Origin: Tulasnella sp. 424
Lineage: Eukaryota > Basidiomycota > Agaricomycetes > Cantharellales > Tulasnellaceae
Assembly: GCA_019633425.1 (NCBI GenBank)
Contig: WSUB01000058.1
Span: 1-64,000, forward strand
Reading direction: 5' to 3'
DNA length: 64,000 bases
The notes beneath the pieces were generated by a model. It did no database searches, had not been told where the DNA came from, and saw only the letters and a program-made list of their open reading frames with translations. Within the stretch, counting starts at the first letter, position 1. Each line of letters opens with the position of its first letter. The position numbers were made by a program, and so were the translations under genes. Shown here in pieces: positions 43,913-55,621 of this stretch.

Positions 43913-45383
43913 TCAATCAGGCAAAAGGTATTCAGTGTTTCCCTCTTGGTCTGGGAAGTCTATTACTGGCCCCAAACCCTTCGCCATCAGCCGTCCGATG
44001 AGCTGGGGTACAAATCCTTCTGAACCCTGACGATCGAGCCGGAACGTCCATAGACGCTCTTCTGGATCTACAACCGTCTCCAGCAGTGGACAGGCAGTCT
44101 TAAAAGCCGTTACAGACCCAGTGTCTACTTCAAAGATCCCTGGAGTCTTGGGGTACATGGTCTCGTACTGGACCTCAACTGCCCGAAGAGACTGGAGGAC
44201 ACTTATATTTTGGGCAATCTGTCAACATGAAAATGGGACTCTGAGCACAAAAACTCCCTAGGAGAGAATAAGAGCGTTACCTTTTCGAAGTAATACTTTG
44301 CGGGCTTCACATTCTTGTCGCTTGTACAGGAGTTGACTACGACAGACAGTACTAGTTCCTCCGTGTTCGGGAATAGTGCAAGGACATTGGTGAGGTTGTT
44401 CCAAATCCAGTCGAAATACCAGACGCGGAAAGCAAATCGGCGAACGGATTGCTTGATTGCTGCTGAGCGAGTTTCCATTTGGGAGAGCAATTGGTCATTC
44501 CAGTGGTCGATCATGAGGTTTAGGCTTTCGAGTCGAGGAGCGACAGGGAGAAACGCCATGACGACATCCGGAGAAGCATGTAGGGATTTAAGGCTGGGAA
44601 CATCGGAAACCTTGAGGTTAGCTTGCAGACTTGCCGCTGCCTTGTAGGTGACTGAATTTTCTACGCTGAACTCCTCCAGTAGCGGCTGTGCTTGCAACAA
44701 CCTCCGGATCTCATCACCCAGGTCTCCGTCCCAGTCAGCCTCCAGGTCCCCATCTCCGCACGTGTACGAGGTGTGTGGGTCGCGTAGAATGGGTATATCC
44801 AAGCGGACGAGTTTCATCTTGAAAATGGCTTCGCGGAATGGCGCTCTGACTGGTTCCCATATCCAATCATCGACCCCGGATAGACTGAAGGACTGCAGAT
44901 TTTCAAGTGTCGATAAAGCAGCCAGGCTATCGGACCGAAGGACGGACGGGACTTGGCTTTGGGGGAATAATCCAGGGTGCAACCAACGGAAGTTGATTTC
45001 AAGGTGCCGCACGAGGAGGGCTAGGTCCGGTCGGAGGAGGAATGTTTCGAGAAGTCGGATTGACCTGAGAGGATGGTAGGGAAGAGAAATGCCTTGGTAC
45101 AAGCATTGTTCACAAAGTAATCGGAGGGAACGGCTGATCATGAGGTTCCGGATTGAGCCCGCGGACAGCATGGAGATGACCTGCAGCAGAAGCTCATTCG
45201 GCAAGTCGAGGACGTTCCGGGGCTTGATCGGTACTGATTTATGGATCGTTTTCTCCGACCCAAGCTGTAAACGAAAGTGGAGGTTTAATGTCCTTCCATG
45301 ATTGTCTGAAAAAACGACAACCATACCTTAGGGATTGGTGTCTGAGGTAGCATCAAATTCTCGGCTGGGGTTGAGGTGGGCAT
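43913..45383 (-). CDS. F-box family paralogue 3 (intact)
   Basis: Three exons (45327-45383, 44281-45264, 43913-44218; 62-bp introns) give 448 residues, one less than paralogue 2. Start, F-box (LDLPNELLLQVISMLSAGS) and C-terminus (NTEYLLPD) match paralogue 2 with few substitutions. The visible difference is a short indel around WYFDWIWNN against WYSDYDHWIWNN, and EELVLSVVVN against EELSVVVN. The near identity of exons and introns indicates a recent duplication. Probable SCF substrate receptor. Confidence 0.87.
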
Positions 45384-45489
45384 GCGTCCGACAAGGAGGA
45401 AGACAATGCATCCGTATATTCTGTCTTATAGCAAGTGTCGGGCCTCGTTGCTGTGCATGAGGGCGCACGTGGCCACTTCAAATGCCGTT

Positions 45490-46237
45490 TTGACATTTGT
45501 CCCAACCCAGCAAAGATTGCGCGCAACTTGGATAATTCTATCCAGCAACCCCCCCTTCGCCAGCAACCCACAGCAACCCCCTCGGAAATGACCACTCCCG
45601 AACAACCCCCAAGGGTATCAGGGGCCTCACCTCTGGGATTGTCACCTCACGCAACGTGATCGCCGTAGTCGCCATCAGGGACCTTATATCGTACTGGACC
45701 GACGCCGCGTCGCCGTCGTCGTCAACGGTGGTGAGGGTGCACTGCGCGGCAAACACTCAATTACTTGCTGCCGCTCACATCCTCAACCCATGATAAATAC
45801 TCATCTGTATAGACTGCATTAATGTAACCTATTTTCTAAAAATTATATTAGCTCTAGAGACGGCGTTTGGGTGTGCGCTCGGACGACGGCAACCGGTCCC
45901 AGCGCGATGATTGCGTAAAATTTAGACACCCGTGACGGACATTCACAAATGAGTGTATGCATTACAATGCGGTGTATCTACTTGAGTTAAAAGTTCGTCT
46001 CGCACCCTCACCGCTGCCGGTGACAACGACGACGACGCGGTGTTGGTCCAGTACGATATAAGGTCCCTGATGGCGACCACGGCGATCACGTCGCGTGAGG
46101 TGACAATCCCAGAGGTGAGGACCCTGATACCCTTGGGGGTTGTTCGGGAGTGGTCATTTCCGAGGGGGTTGCTGTGGGTTGCTGGATAGAATTATCCAAG
46201 TTGCGCGCAATCTTTGCTGGGTTGGGACAAATGTCAA
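45490..46237. mobile_element. Foldback element with arms of about 240 bp
   Basis: The left arm (45490-45740) and right arm (46002-46237) are inverted repeats starting TTGACATTTGTCCCAACCC. The left arm has about 18 extra bases (a local duplication of CCAGCAAC). The central 260 bp is AT-rich with no gene. It lies only in the second duplicated unit, so it inserted after, or was lost from, the first. No transposase was seen. Confidence 0.78.
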
Positions 46238-46560
46238 TTTCTGATATCACAGATTCACAACACTTGAAATCGCGCGATAACACACTTACTCCGCAATTTT
46301 GCGAGCTTGGCTGCCGTGCCAACATTCCGAGCAAAATAAGACTTGTTGGCTTGTGTATTGCGAAATTTTGAAGTTTGGGCGCAACATCTCGACCGGTCAG
46401 CATTTTGCTTCCCAAGGTAAACATTATGCGACCAAAGGAAACGACACCGGAATTTCTGCGAACCCTCAATTTCCTCGATTGCCAGACTGTCGCAAAATTT
46501 CAGCCGAGTTTTGCGTGAAACGGCCCAGTGTGTGCGAGGTCAATTTTTCCCGAGTTGGTA
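46238..46560. other. Sequence unique to duplicated unit 2
   Basis: About 320 bp between the foldback element and the point where similarity to unit 1 resumes. No gene and no repeat structure resolved. Confidence 0.4.
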
Positions 46561-46721
46561 CGCCATACATACGACTCTCTTACGACATCATCACGTCGTA
46601 GAATTCGGGAAATTATTTCATGTGTCACCTTCCTCCATTGTTTACCGACGGAGAAGTTCAGCCTTGCCTTGTTTTGAAACGATCAAGCGAACAAGCCGCG
46701 TCACACCGGGAATACAGAAGC

Positions 46722-46980
46722 TTTTTCGCTGGCGAAAACGCTTGCGAAAACGATGATATTGTGCGTGTTTTCGCCAGTCTTTCAATTGGCGAAAGGGGCG
46801 GCGAAAGTGGGATGCGGTTTTCGCGTTGTCGAAAACGTACCGTGAAAGGGTGAGTCGCCACCCTTTTGTTATGGCGCCATTTTTGCCTTTCTCCTTTCGC
46901 CACCCTTTCGAGCAATCAAACAAAGCGCGAAAGCGGTCATAATATCAGCATTTTCGCCATTGTTTCCGCCAGCGAAAAAT
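46722..46980. mobile_element. TTTCGCC/GGCGAAA-rich inverted-repeat element, copy 2
   Basis: Similar to 42252-42552 with the same termini (CTTTTTCGCTGGCGAAAACG and its counterpart) but about 40 bp shorter inside. Confidence 0.6.
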
Positions 46981-47139
46981 GTGACATACTCCCGGTGGCA
47001 GCTCGATGAGTTTGGTAAATATTTGTATGGTTAAGTTTGTCCCGTGCGCTTAAGATGTCATAGACGTACTCGGGCCTGAAACATTTAAAAATTGCATTTC
47101 AAACGATCCTCGAAATTTAATCTGAGAATATCAATGGCT

Positions 47140-47840
47140 CGACACCGCAAGAGGCGTGTGCACGTGACCGTTCGACGGGTCGAAACTCTTAAAGGAAGGC
47201 AACTTCGATACCCCTACCGCAGGACACCTTCCAGTTTCAGCCTCGACGGCGCCAAAATCTGTTGCTGTGACCGAGGCCGTCGCCTTTGGAGTCCTGGCTT
47301 CCGCTAGTGGCCCACCTCGAGCTTTCGGGTCAGTTCAACCCGTTTTCTCTACCAACAGACAAGACTCTAACCCCATGTCCTCCCATAGTCATGCTCGGGG
47401 CTATACGATGACTGCTCAAGGATGTCCCCGCCATCTGCCACAGGATTTATCCCGGTCAACAATTAAACGGTATAAGAGACGGTCATGATCATGTAGCGTC
47501 CTGTCCCGCCATACCGTGCCCGTATGCTTATATGGGACACGGACAAACCCACCTCCTTTACAGCCGCTGTACTTTCTGTATTCTATGCTATTGTTTCTTG
47601 TTTTACCTCTCTTTCGTTCCGGGGAGACCAGGCGAGTGTGGCGTGCCTAGTCCATTTGCGACTGTTCTGGCGTTCTCCAGACACGTTGGTCCCGGTCGGC
47701 GTACAGGCTCGGATCCTAGGACTCTCGTTGGAACCTGGCGAAGTTGGCCTGTTTTTTTATTTTGGGATTCATTGACGCGGGCCTCCACGTGGCGAGTCCT
47801 GGACAACGGACCTCATTTCCGTTGATAGACGAAGAAGACG
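47140..47840 (+). repeat. Degenerate member C of the 1.51-kb repeat family
   Basis: Keeps the CACCTCGAGCTTTCGGGTCAG junction, the CCATAG acceptor, ATGACTGCTCAAGGATGTCC and ACAATTAAACGGTAT. It extends further 3' than copy B (GGCGAGTCCTGGACAACGG block, compare 13480). Confidence 0.62.
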
Positions 47841-48328
47841 GCTAACCACGTTTTCCTAACTGCCAGATCTGTCACTTTATCTCTCACGTACCTCTGTAGT
47901 GATTGAGACTTTGTTTCACGGAACTCTTTACCACGTCGATGGGAATCCGACCCCAACCGATCCTATACAACGCCCGAAAGCGGGTGTTGCACTATACCTG
48001 GTAGCTGGCGTTGATAGATCGACGCGTTGTTCGACTGAGCAAGTCATCGTTCTCCACTTCTCCAGATAGCGTTTCACCGGCTATAAGAATATAGTGAAGT
48101 AATTAGTTGATTGTGAACCAAGTATGCCTTCTGGCGACGAATGAGATTCCCTGTGGAATGCGACAAGAGAAGCGCATTGCTCCAGTGATACAGGACCACT
48201 ACATGGCGCGGCAGAACGGAATATAATGCAAATAGTAAAAATCAATTGAAAAGTCCATCGTGCCACATGCATTCGGGGTATATATTGGCCATAGAAAGAA
48301 TAACGTCCTCGCATTCATCAACTTGTTT
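47841..48328. other. Intergenic region
   Basis: No gene seen. Confidence 0.45.
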
Positions 48329-49065
48329 TTAGTTCAACTTGGATAGAATCTCGAAACTGACGCATTGGTGGTCGCAGCCGATCTTCAGAACATTGGTTTC
48401 GGTAACGAGAGGAGTCCCATCATCGGCGGACATATATCCAATGCCTTCGGGAGCGTTCGTCGGACCAGCCTGTGCAATTAGAGGAGTGTTAGAGCAGTAC
48501 AGTGGCATAGACCTTGGTGAATGCCCATACCCAAAACACATTACCGCTAACGTCTCCAGTTCCGTATCTCCAAGTCTGAGCAGCAGACGGTGTAGTGTTG
48601 CTGCCACAGTTGACAAGCTTAGCGTAGTAAGGTTCGGTGGCTGAAGTGGGGTTCTCGATGGTAAGGCATTTGCCATTGCTGACGATCCGACCAAGGTATG
48701 GGTCCGAGTTTCCGGGGAGCTTCGGGCAAGCCTGAGAGGGCAGACGTCGTTTGTGGGCAACATTGAAGCTGAAAGCATAAGGGGAGGGTTGACTACATAC
48801 CTGGAACTCGACCTTCAACGAGTTTCCCGACTTGCCGTAGACGACCTCATTTTGGCTGTTTAGAGTGACACCTTTGGGTATCCCTAGGGGTGGGTTAGCG
48901 GGGAGATTGTTGTGTTCGAATAGATTAGAGCGCACCTTTGGGAAAGACGGCCAAGTAGCCGGTATGGAGTGTGTAGCAAGTTGTCCCCCTTGCCTCTGGA
49001 GCGGTTGCGGCAGTGGCTGAAAGGGCAAGGAGAGATGCAGCGAAAGCGGTGGTCGAGAGTTTCAT
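48329..49065 (-). CDS. Small secreted protein, 184 residues
   Basis: Four exons (48936-49065, 48801-48883, 48531-48731, 48329-48469; introns 52, 69, 61 bp). A clear signal peptide (MKLSTTAFAASLLALSATAA) is followed by a compact Cys-containing domain with CYTLHTGYLAVFPKG, GNSLKVEFQACPKL, GRIVSNGKCLTIENPTS, a QTWRYG motif and a C-terminus DHQCVSFEILSKLN. The GKCLTI and QTW patterns recall ricin-B-type beta-trefoil units, but only in part, so that is a hint only. Extracellular location is well supported; function unknown. Confidence 0.8.
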
Positions 49066-49747
49066 GATGGGGATGGTGTTGTAATTGGGTGAGAGGAGAC
49101 GAAGCGTGAGTCGGGGGCCGTGAATGTCTCAGAGTCGCCAAGAGGTAGGTTTTATACTCTGTCGGACTTTGGCACAGGAAATTGAGTGGAAGGCAAGGGC
49201 TGTGAATGCCAGGCGAGGCCCTTTCTAAGTTTAGACATCTGACCGCTATTGGGTCATCTCCGAACAGACGCTTGGCGGCAGCGCTTATTTACCCTGTACG
49301 AGTATCCTAAATTTATCCCGCATTCCTTGGCGAATGATTTATATGTTGCCTTTATCCCTGTTACAGCAGGTAATGGCGAGGCATACCACTGACGTACTGT
49401 CGCACTAGCTCCGAGTAAGTAGACGCCGATAAGCCACCTTCAGTGATCGCGTCAAGAATTTCATTTCGTATTATCATGTTGCCCGAAGAGAATGGGGCTT
49501 AAAGGAAAGATGCCCGAGCACCTTGCAAGGTGGAGTTTGACGCGCTCATAATATACCCCGCCCGCTTTCACTATTAGATCGTGCCGTGCCGAGCCATCAC
49601 CGCTACTAAACTGCCGACTACCGCCGAACCTTGGAACCTTCTAAAGACCTTTCGTTTAGACGTTGTCGTCTTCAGGAGAAGATTCATTCATAACTGGCAT
49701 ACGTGGAATTCAAGGACTAACGGCTACATCTACATCCTCAACGAGCC
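49066..49747. other. Intergenic region
   Basis: About 680 bp. No gene seen. The 5' part is the promoter of the secreted-protein gene. Confidence 0.45.
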
Positions 49748-52700
49748 TTAGCTCTCTACGTTACGCGTAGCAGCCTCGAGCGGTAGACTTGTCCACCGTG
49801 AGTCTCGCCGAGTCTTGAAATAAGCTTCTTCCTCTGCCTCATGATGCGACCATGCAGTTGGTTGGCATGGAACAACGTTCGTGACCTGTTCAAGTAGCAG
49901 GCGGTTAGCAGTTGGACAGTCGCCAATCAACACGTGTAGGCTCACCAAGAACCGCCTGCCCTCCTGCAGACTGTCTTCGCCTAGCGATAGTACGTCCCAA
50001 ACCGTCATCTGCCCCGTCCGCCGAGCTGGCCTTCGTGCCGTGCGATAGTCCTTAAACCGAATCACTCTGAAGTTCCGCACCTCTCGGGGCGGGCATGATT
50101 TCTGTTCGAGCCTGATTGTTAGCTCGTACAATGGCGGTAACCAACCACGATCACGCACCTCTAGCTCTCGTTGAATCGTTTCACCAATTCTATCCTTCAT
50201 GTCAAGACACTTCTTACGAATGAGGTGTGCCAACCATCCTGCGTTCGTTGGCGAGAGGCCTTTGACCAGGGAGCCGAGGTCATCGGCGTCGTCCAACTCC
50301 TCCAGGAGATCCTCGACTTCGTCCGGAGGATAGTCTAAAAGAACGCCGATTAGACTTACGATCGTGATACTCGCTTGTAGCTTACCATCTTCCGGTAGCA
50401 CCCAACGACCAGCTGTTCTCTCGAGATTTTCGGCCAACCCCTCCAGCCTCGACACTTTCTTCTCCCACTCCTCTCTCAACCTCAGCTCCTCATTAACTCT
50501 CTTCTGTTGCCACTGGTCCCGAGCTTCTCTCTCCTCCGCTTCACACCTTGGGATGGGTCTCGGTGGTTCCTCTCCTTCCGCTTCCTCGCTTGGTCTTGGC
50601 ATCTCAATATAGGCCACAGGGAAAAGCTTCGTCACTTGAATATCCATCAGGGGCACGGGCCCACCGTCGACTGTCAGGCTGCGAAGGGTGCATATAAATG
50701 GTTTGGCTTGGAAGCCAAGTTTTGCGTCCCATCGAGCAAGGGTCGTGGAATTTCCGTGGAGCTCCAGGCAAGTCTTCTCGTACGCTTGTAAAGGCTCGAT
50801 GCCTTCTTTTCCACCTTGGAACTACGCAAGCACGCCATTCAGATTCATATTTATACTGCGAGTCATCATGAAGCGACCGACCTTGGCACCTGACATCGCC
50901 AGCTTCGTACCACTCTTTATCAAGCCCCGTTTCACTGCTCGGGCGAGCGCGACGTCAACGGTCGCGCGAAGCTTATACCATCCATCCGTTACGTCCAACG
51001 TTGGAAGCCCTTCGATGACCTCGCCGTTTTCTGTGACCGTATCTTCTCCTGGTGCTATGCCACAGACACAGAGAACCATCGGTCGCGCCGAAGAAGTGTC
51101 GCCTTCCGTTATAAGTCGTATTGGCGGACGGTGAGCTTGATTCACCTCACGCTCGTATCTAATAAGAACCCCATTAGTGCGAATGTTTCGGTGAATAGAG
51201 GTGGACGAGAGATTTACCGATAAAGAAGTTGCTTAGTTGCTTCTTCATATGACCACTTGCTCTCAGCTAGGTCCGGACACGCGCACACCAGAGTTGCTAG
51301 CTTCCACAGAACAAAACTCCAATGATTTCGGACCCATTCTGCATTAATGAGCTTGCAGCCTCTCTTGCGCAGGTACAGCAGAGCGGAATCAACCCCCAAA
51401 GGATTTAACATGGGTTTGTCGCCGATAAGTTGAGAAGCGGTGGGAGCATGGAAGCGATAGTAAGGGGCGTTCCAAATATTGATGTTGGCCAGTTCCGGTG
51501 GTCTGCCATACGGCCCAGAATTATCAGTCATTCGGTAGCCCCGAAATGAACGATAACTTACACTCCAAAGTGTATCAGCTCGTCCAGAGTGAACGACTGA
51601 GGAACCACTCCAGCCTCTCTCATGGATTGTCGCTGGGCAGGAGGAGCTAATGAGATGTTTCATCAGTCTCCGCTCTAGCAGACCAGGCGTCGTGCAGAAC
51701 GAAGGATTGCTTACACAGATTGAAGACAGCACCGTTCCGCTCCTTTGTTTTGCGCTCTTGCTCCAATCGCTCTCTCTCCGCTCTCTCTGCAGCCTCCAGT
51801 TTCTTCCGCTCCTTTTCCTTCTCCGCTTCCAATCGACCGGGTTCTCCTGGCTTCATATTCGCCTTGAAAGGCGTCGTGAACGACGGCCTGGGCAAAGCAT
51901 TCCCTGGCCTCGCCCTCGCCAACATTCCAAGACCTCCTCGAGCTGGCGTGCTGAACCCTGGGCTCTGGGGTGGGTGAGCAGAGCCTGCGCGCTGACTGGC
52001 TGCGTTGGGATTTAGAGGAGAGCTTTGGAACACGGGTTTACTGAAGCTAGAGAGCCGAGATCGAGGAAGTTGTGGCGACGCAAAGGGGTTCGAAGAGTCG
52101 CCTCCGACGCGTAACGGCGGCTTGAAAGACTTCTGCCCTGCAAGCTTTGGCGAGAGGCTTGCGATGGGTCCAGGTGTATTCGTTCCGAGGTTGCCGATCA
52201 CACCGAGAGGTTTTCGCGTTGGCGTCGAAACGCTCTCTTCCACAGGTGGTTCCTCGGCTGCGTCGGGCTCTTGTTGCCACTGCTCAACTCTTCTAGCGGC
52301 GATCTCGAGAGCTGACTGGGACGGCATCACCCAGCTGGTGGGCTTGTGAACCTTCATGGTCTTCGAAACCTCCGGCAGTTGAGACGCGGGTAGGAAGGAC
52401 GCTTGTGAAGCTGATGGTTCGAACCAAGTAGAAATCTCTGAGGTGGAGGAAGGATCATCTTCTTGTGGCTCGTCGTCGGCTAGAAATGAGGTTGAAGGCT
52501 TGGAGGGTGTATCGGTGAATGGTGAGCGGGTGGCGAGGTCTGCTTCGACGCTTCTAATGGGTACCGTGGTGGTGGAGAGCTCTAGCGGCTTTGACGTATC
52601 GTGTTCTGCGTCACTCATCTCACTATCTTGGCTCGACGGTACGACTTCAGGAGGAGGAGGGGCGGAGTCTACTTGACGGTGGTCAGCGGAGTGTCACCAT

Positions 52701-52985
52701 GACCAGACCAGACGACGACGCACCAAAGGACGTATCTGGTGCTTTGGTCACGATTGGCTTAGAGCTCTGAGGGTCGCTCATCCCCTTAAGAGCCATCTCT
52801 ATAGCTCTCTGTCTTCGGGCCCTAGCCTCGGCGGACGATTGGCTCGAAATGTTGAGCGACTGGGACCGAGGCTTGAGTGTGGTGGATGGCCGTCGTGTTT
52901 CGCTTTCGTCGCTGAGTCTAGGCTTCTTCCTTGCGGGAGACTGTGGTAAGTCGGATGACGGGCCATCTGGACGGTGCTTCAGCAT
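49748..52985 (-). CDS. BRH2: BRCA2/Brh2 orthologue (homologous recombination mediator)
   Basis: Loads Rad51 on single-stranded DNA during recombinational repair. The N-terminus from ATG 52983-52985 is disordered and basic (SPARKKPRL). A conserved PSFTTPFKANMKPGEPGR block precedes the DNA-binding part. The helical domain has VFNLSPPAQRQSM, VPQSFTLDELI and INAEWVRNHWSFVLWKLATL. OB fold 1 has TDGWYKLRATVD, LHGNSTTLARWDAKLGF and TLRSLTVDGGPVPLMDI, then VTKLFPVAYIE. A charged coiled stretch (EEREARDQWQQKRVNEEL) and a final OB-like region ending RNVES follow. The splice after VFNL, the junction before the OB1 end and the first intron (short, about 37-40 bp) are provisional. No convincing BRC repeat (FxxA followed by the usual consensus) was found. 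The family call is firm. Confidence 0.9.
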
Positions 52986-53157
52986 GGTGGTCGATGGTTG
53001 TGCTATGATCTTTGCTGGATTTTGACGTGAACCGAAGGCTTCAAAGGATGACAAGCAAAACGAAGAGAAACAAATAGCGCGGGTTGAACGATCACGTGAG
53101 CTTGGACAAAATCCAACATCTTTCTACTCTGCCGACCCAACTTTTCGACCACAGACG

Positions 53158-53833
53158 ATGAGCGCACTTCATACGCCACTACGGGCCTCAAAACGGCTTC
53201 CTACCCAACTAGGGCGTACATGGGCGTCTAGAGATGCTCCCAAGACCGCTTCGACGGCGACGCCAAAATCGGAAGCAAAGGTCGATTCAAAGGGTAAGTC
53301 GGAAAGGGCTTCTGCATCCAGTTTTCACGACCCTCATTTTAGGTCTCGTCGTAGATTCACAAGGAGAACGCAATCATTTAAGGTGGAAATCGGTTAGGGG
53401 AGTGGGGAAGAAGAATCAGTGGAAGGCTAGATCGCCCGCAGAAGACGAATACGAGCCACCAGTGGTATCGTTCGACAAAGTCCCGTCAATTGTTCTCCAG
53501 AAGCCTGCACCCACCTCCGTCCACAAGCTAAAAAGGATGCTAGACCCTTCGGCGCCCTTCTTCAAGGGTGCTCTTCCTTTACGGCCACCGACTCTATCGA
53601 TGGATCCGGCGGTCTTGAGTCGCGCGAAGAGCGTCGAGTTCCTTCGCAGCTCCCAAATGACGAAGCACCTCAAGACGGATCCGAACGCACAACGGCTGGA
53701 GAATCTTTCCCCGAGTCAGGTGGCTCGCCACGTACTTACGAGGAATCAGGCAATGAGCAACGCAAACATCAAGGAGTCGCTGCGGACGGTTCGTACGTTG
53801 TCGGAGAACAAGAGTCCTGTAGCGTCGGCGTAG
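53158..53833 (+). CDS. Hypothetical protein with probable mitochondrial presequence, 208 residues
   Basis: Two exons (53158-53293, 53343-53833; 49-bp intron). The N-terminus (MSALHTPLRASKRLPTQLGR) is Arg-rich, lacks acids and fits a mitochondrial targeting peptide. The middle region is basic (RGVGKKNQWKARSP) and the conserved-looking C-terminal half contains SVHKLKRMLDPSAPFFKG and LSPSQVARHVLTRNQAMSN. It may be a mitochondrial ribosomal or gene-expression factor, but I do not recognise the family. It is divergent from the BRCA2 gene with only 172 bp between the start codons. Confidence 0.65.
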
Positions 53834-53864
53834 CTCGGTATCAGTCGCATTATAGCATTATCGG

Positions 53865-55376
53865 TTTCCAGCACGACGTATCTCGAGCTCTATGAGTGGT
53901 GTGCACGGCATCTCTGGTGTCGATTGACAAGATGGGCCTCGGGTTCTTGTCGAGGGGATCCGACTTCCCACTAAGACGTTTGGAGAGAAGGTGGGCTCTT
54001 TGAAGGTGACACAAGTCAATCATCGCGTGCACGCAGTGAGGAGGAGTGAAGATTAATTCGACGGACGATAAAGTACATGCAAGACGAACAGGATCGCAAC
54101 ATAAACCGCGGTTAGCCGGCCTCTTCGTCGAACGACGAAAGAGGGCCGTTGCCCAGGACTCGCCACGAGGAGGCCCGCGTCACAATGAGTCCCACATAAT
54201 AGACCGACCTCGCCAGGATCCAAGGGGACTCCTGGGGGGAGAAGGAAAACAGGCCGACCTCGCTAGGTTCCAAGGGGAACTCTAGGGGCTTATGGGCCGA
54301 CGGGGACCGCGACGCATCTGGAGAACGCCAGAGCAGTCGCGAGTCGATCAGGCACGCCGGACTCGCCTGATCTCCCCGAATGAAAACGTAGATCAATGAG
54401 AAACAGTCGCGCGATACATAAGGTACGGCGACTGTAATGGAGGCGGGTTTGCGTTGTGCCTTGTAAACAGAGGACACGGTGTGGCCACAACAGGACGCTC
54501 CATTGCCGCCCTTGGTAGTGAGTAGAGCCCCCGGGAGAACAAGGCCCATACCGTTTAATTGTTGCTAGGCACGAAACCATTCAGCAGACGGCGGGGACAT
54601 CCTTGTGCGGTCATCATAAAGGAGAGCCAGAGCCGAGCCCGAGCATGACTAAGAACGAAGGACGCGTTGTTAGAGTCGAGTCTCGCGGAAATGTCGAAAA
54701 CAACTTGGACTGACCCGAGAGCTCGAGGTCGGCCGCTGGTGCGCAGGCGCGACGTCGCTACGAAGGCGAGTCGGAGGCCTTGGCACCGGTTGGAACGAGG
54801 TATTGATGGCATTGAAACTAATACTGGAAGAGAAGGCTTTTTGGTGTAGAGGAGTCGAGAGCAGAGACATGGCCGGCAACCGCGAAGTGGGTCAAGAGGA
54901 AGGGGAGGCGCAGCAGAGGACGGGGGGAGGGGAGGGAAGGCAGGAGACGGATGTGGTCGGAACGAGAGGTCAACTCGTCGTCTTATATACAATTTGGGTC
55001 TAAAAATTATCGTCATGTGTTACGCGGTCAATGGCTTGGCCGAAACCCTTGTCCGTTGTGACTCTTTCTGATCCCGCCGTTCGTACTCAAACCCAACTAC
55101 ACCCGAGATAACCAACATTATCGCAACCGTGCCCCTCCATTCTTTTATTTATCATTTTGGTTTTCGTTGTAAATGTTTCGTGATTATAATTATCGGCGGC
55201 CCAGACCCGAGTTTAAGAAAAGTACGCGTGACGTCATCTTTTCCTCCTACCCAAACGCCCTCGTCCGAAACCCGTTATGGCGATCACCCCAGAAATTTCT
55301 CTAAAAATTCCACGATACGATACGAGAATTCGGAGACTCGCTTTGCCGCTGAATTAATTGAGGGGATTTCCGTGTA
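53865..55376 (-). repeat. Full-length copy D of the 1.51-kb dispersed repeat (inverted)
   Basis: Reverse-oriented match of copy A over its whole length, including TGACGTCA (55229-55236), the TATA-like box near 54981 and the ATG/splice signals. The first-exon frame differs from copy A by a one-base gap. Its 3' end lies 31 bp beyond the stop codon of the preceding gene. Confidence 0.8.
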
Positions 55377-55621
55377 CCCACTCTGTTGCTTGGTACCGCC
55401 AACGGAGGCAAAAGTATTCGCTTGGGGGAGATTGTTATTCTGACCAACTGATGTCACCCCACCCCAGCGCCAGATGGACCTGTACGCGTACGTGTCAGCG
55501 AGCACAGGTTAAAAGGCGTGCTTGAGGACTCGTCTCGCTCTCTCTTCATCGTCCAGACTCTCCCCCAAGTCTCCTTCTCCTCTATCCGTCTTATTCGCCG
55601 TCCTCCCTACGAATTCCATCA

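Larger units (their letters stand above)
39690..47640. repeat. Tandem segmental duplication of an F-box gene plus repeat debris
   Basis: Unit 1 (about 39690-43250) and unit 2 (about 43270-47640) match in order: 3' flank, F-box gene, upstream region, TTTCGCC-rich element, degenerate repeat-family copy. Unit 2 is longer because of a foldback element and about 320 bp of extra sequence; unit 1 has a private MITE. The 27-nt relic exon at 43270-43296 is a copy of the first exon of paralogue 1, placing the duplication edge just inside that gene. Confidence 0.8.

Noticed and set aside
41881..46260. Possible CRISPR-like or satellite array in the repeat-rich F-box interval
   Set aside because: Repeats are dispersed inverted-repeat elements and a two-unit segmental duplication, not regularly spaced direct repeats.
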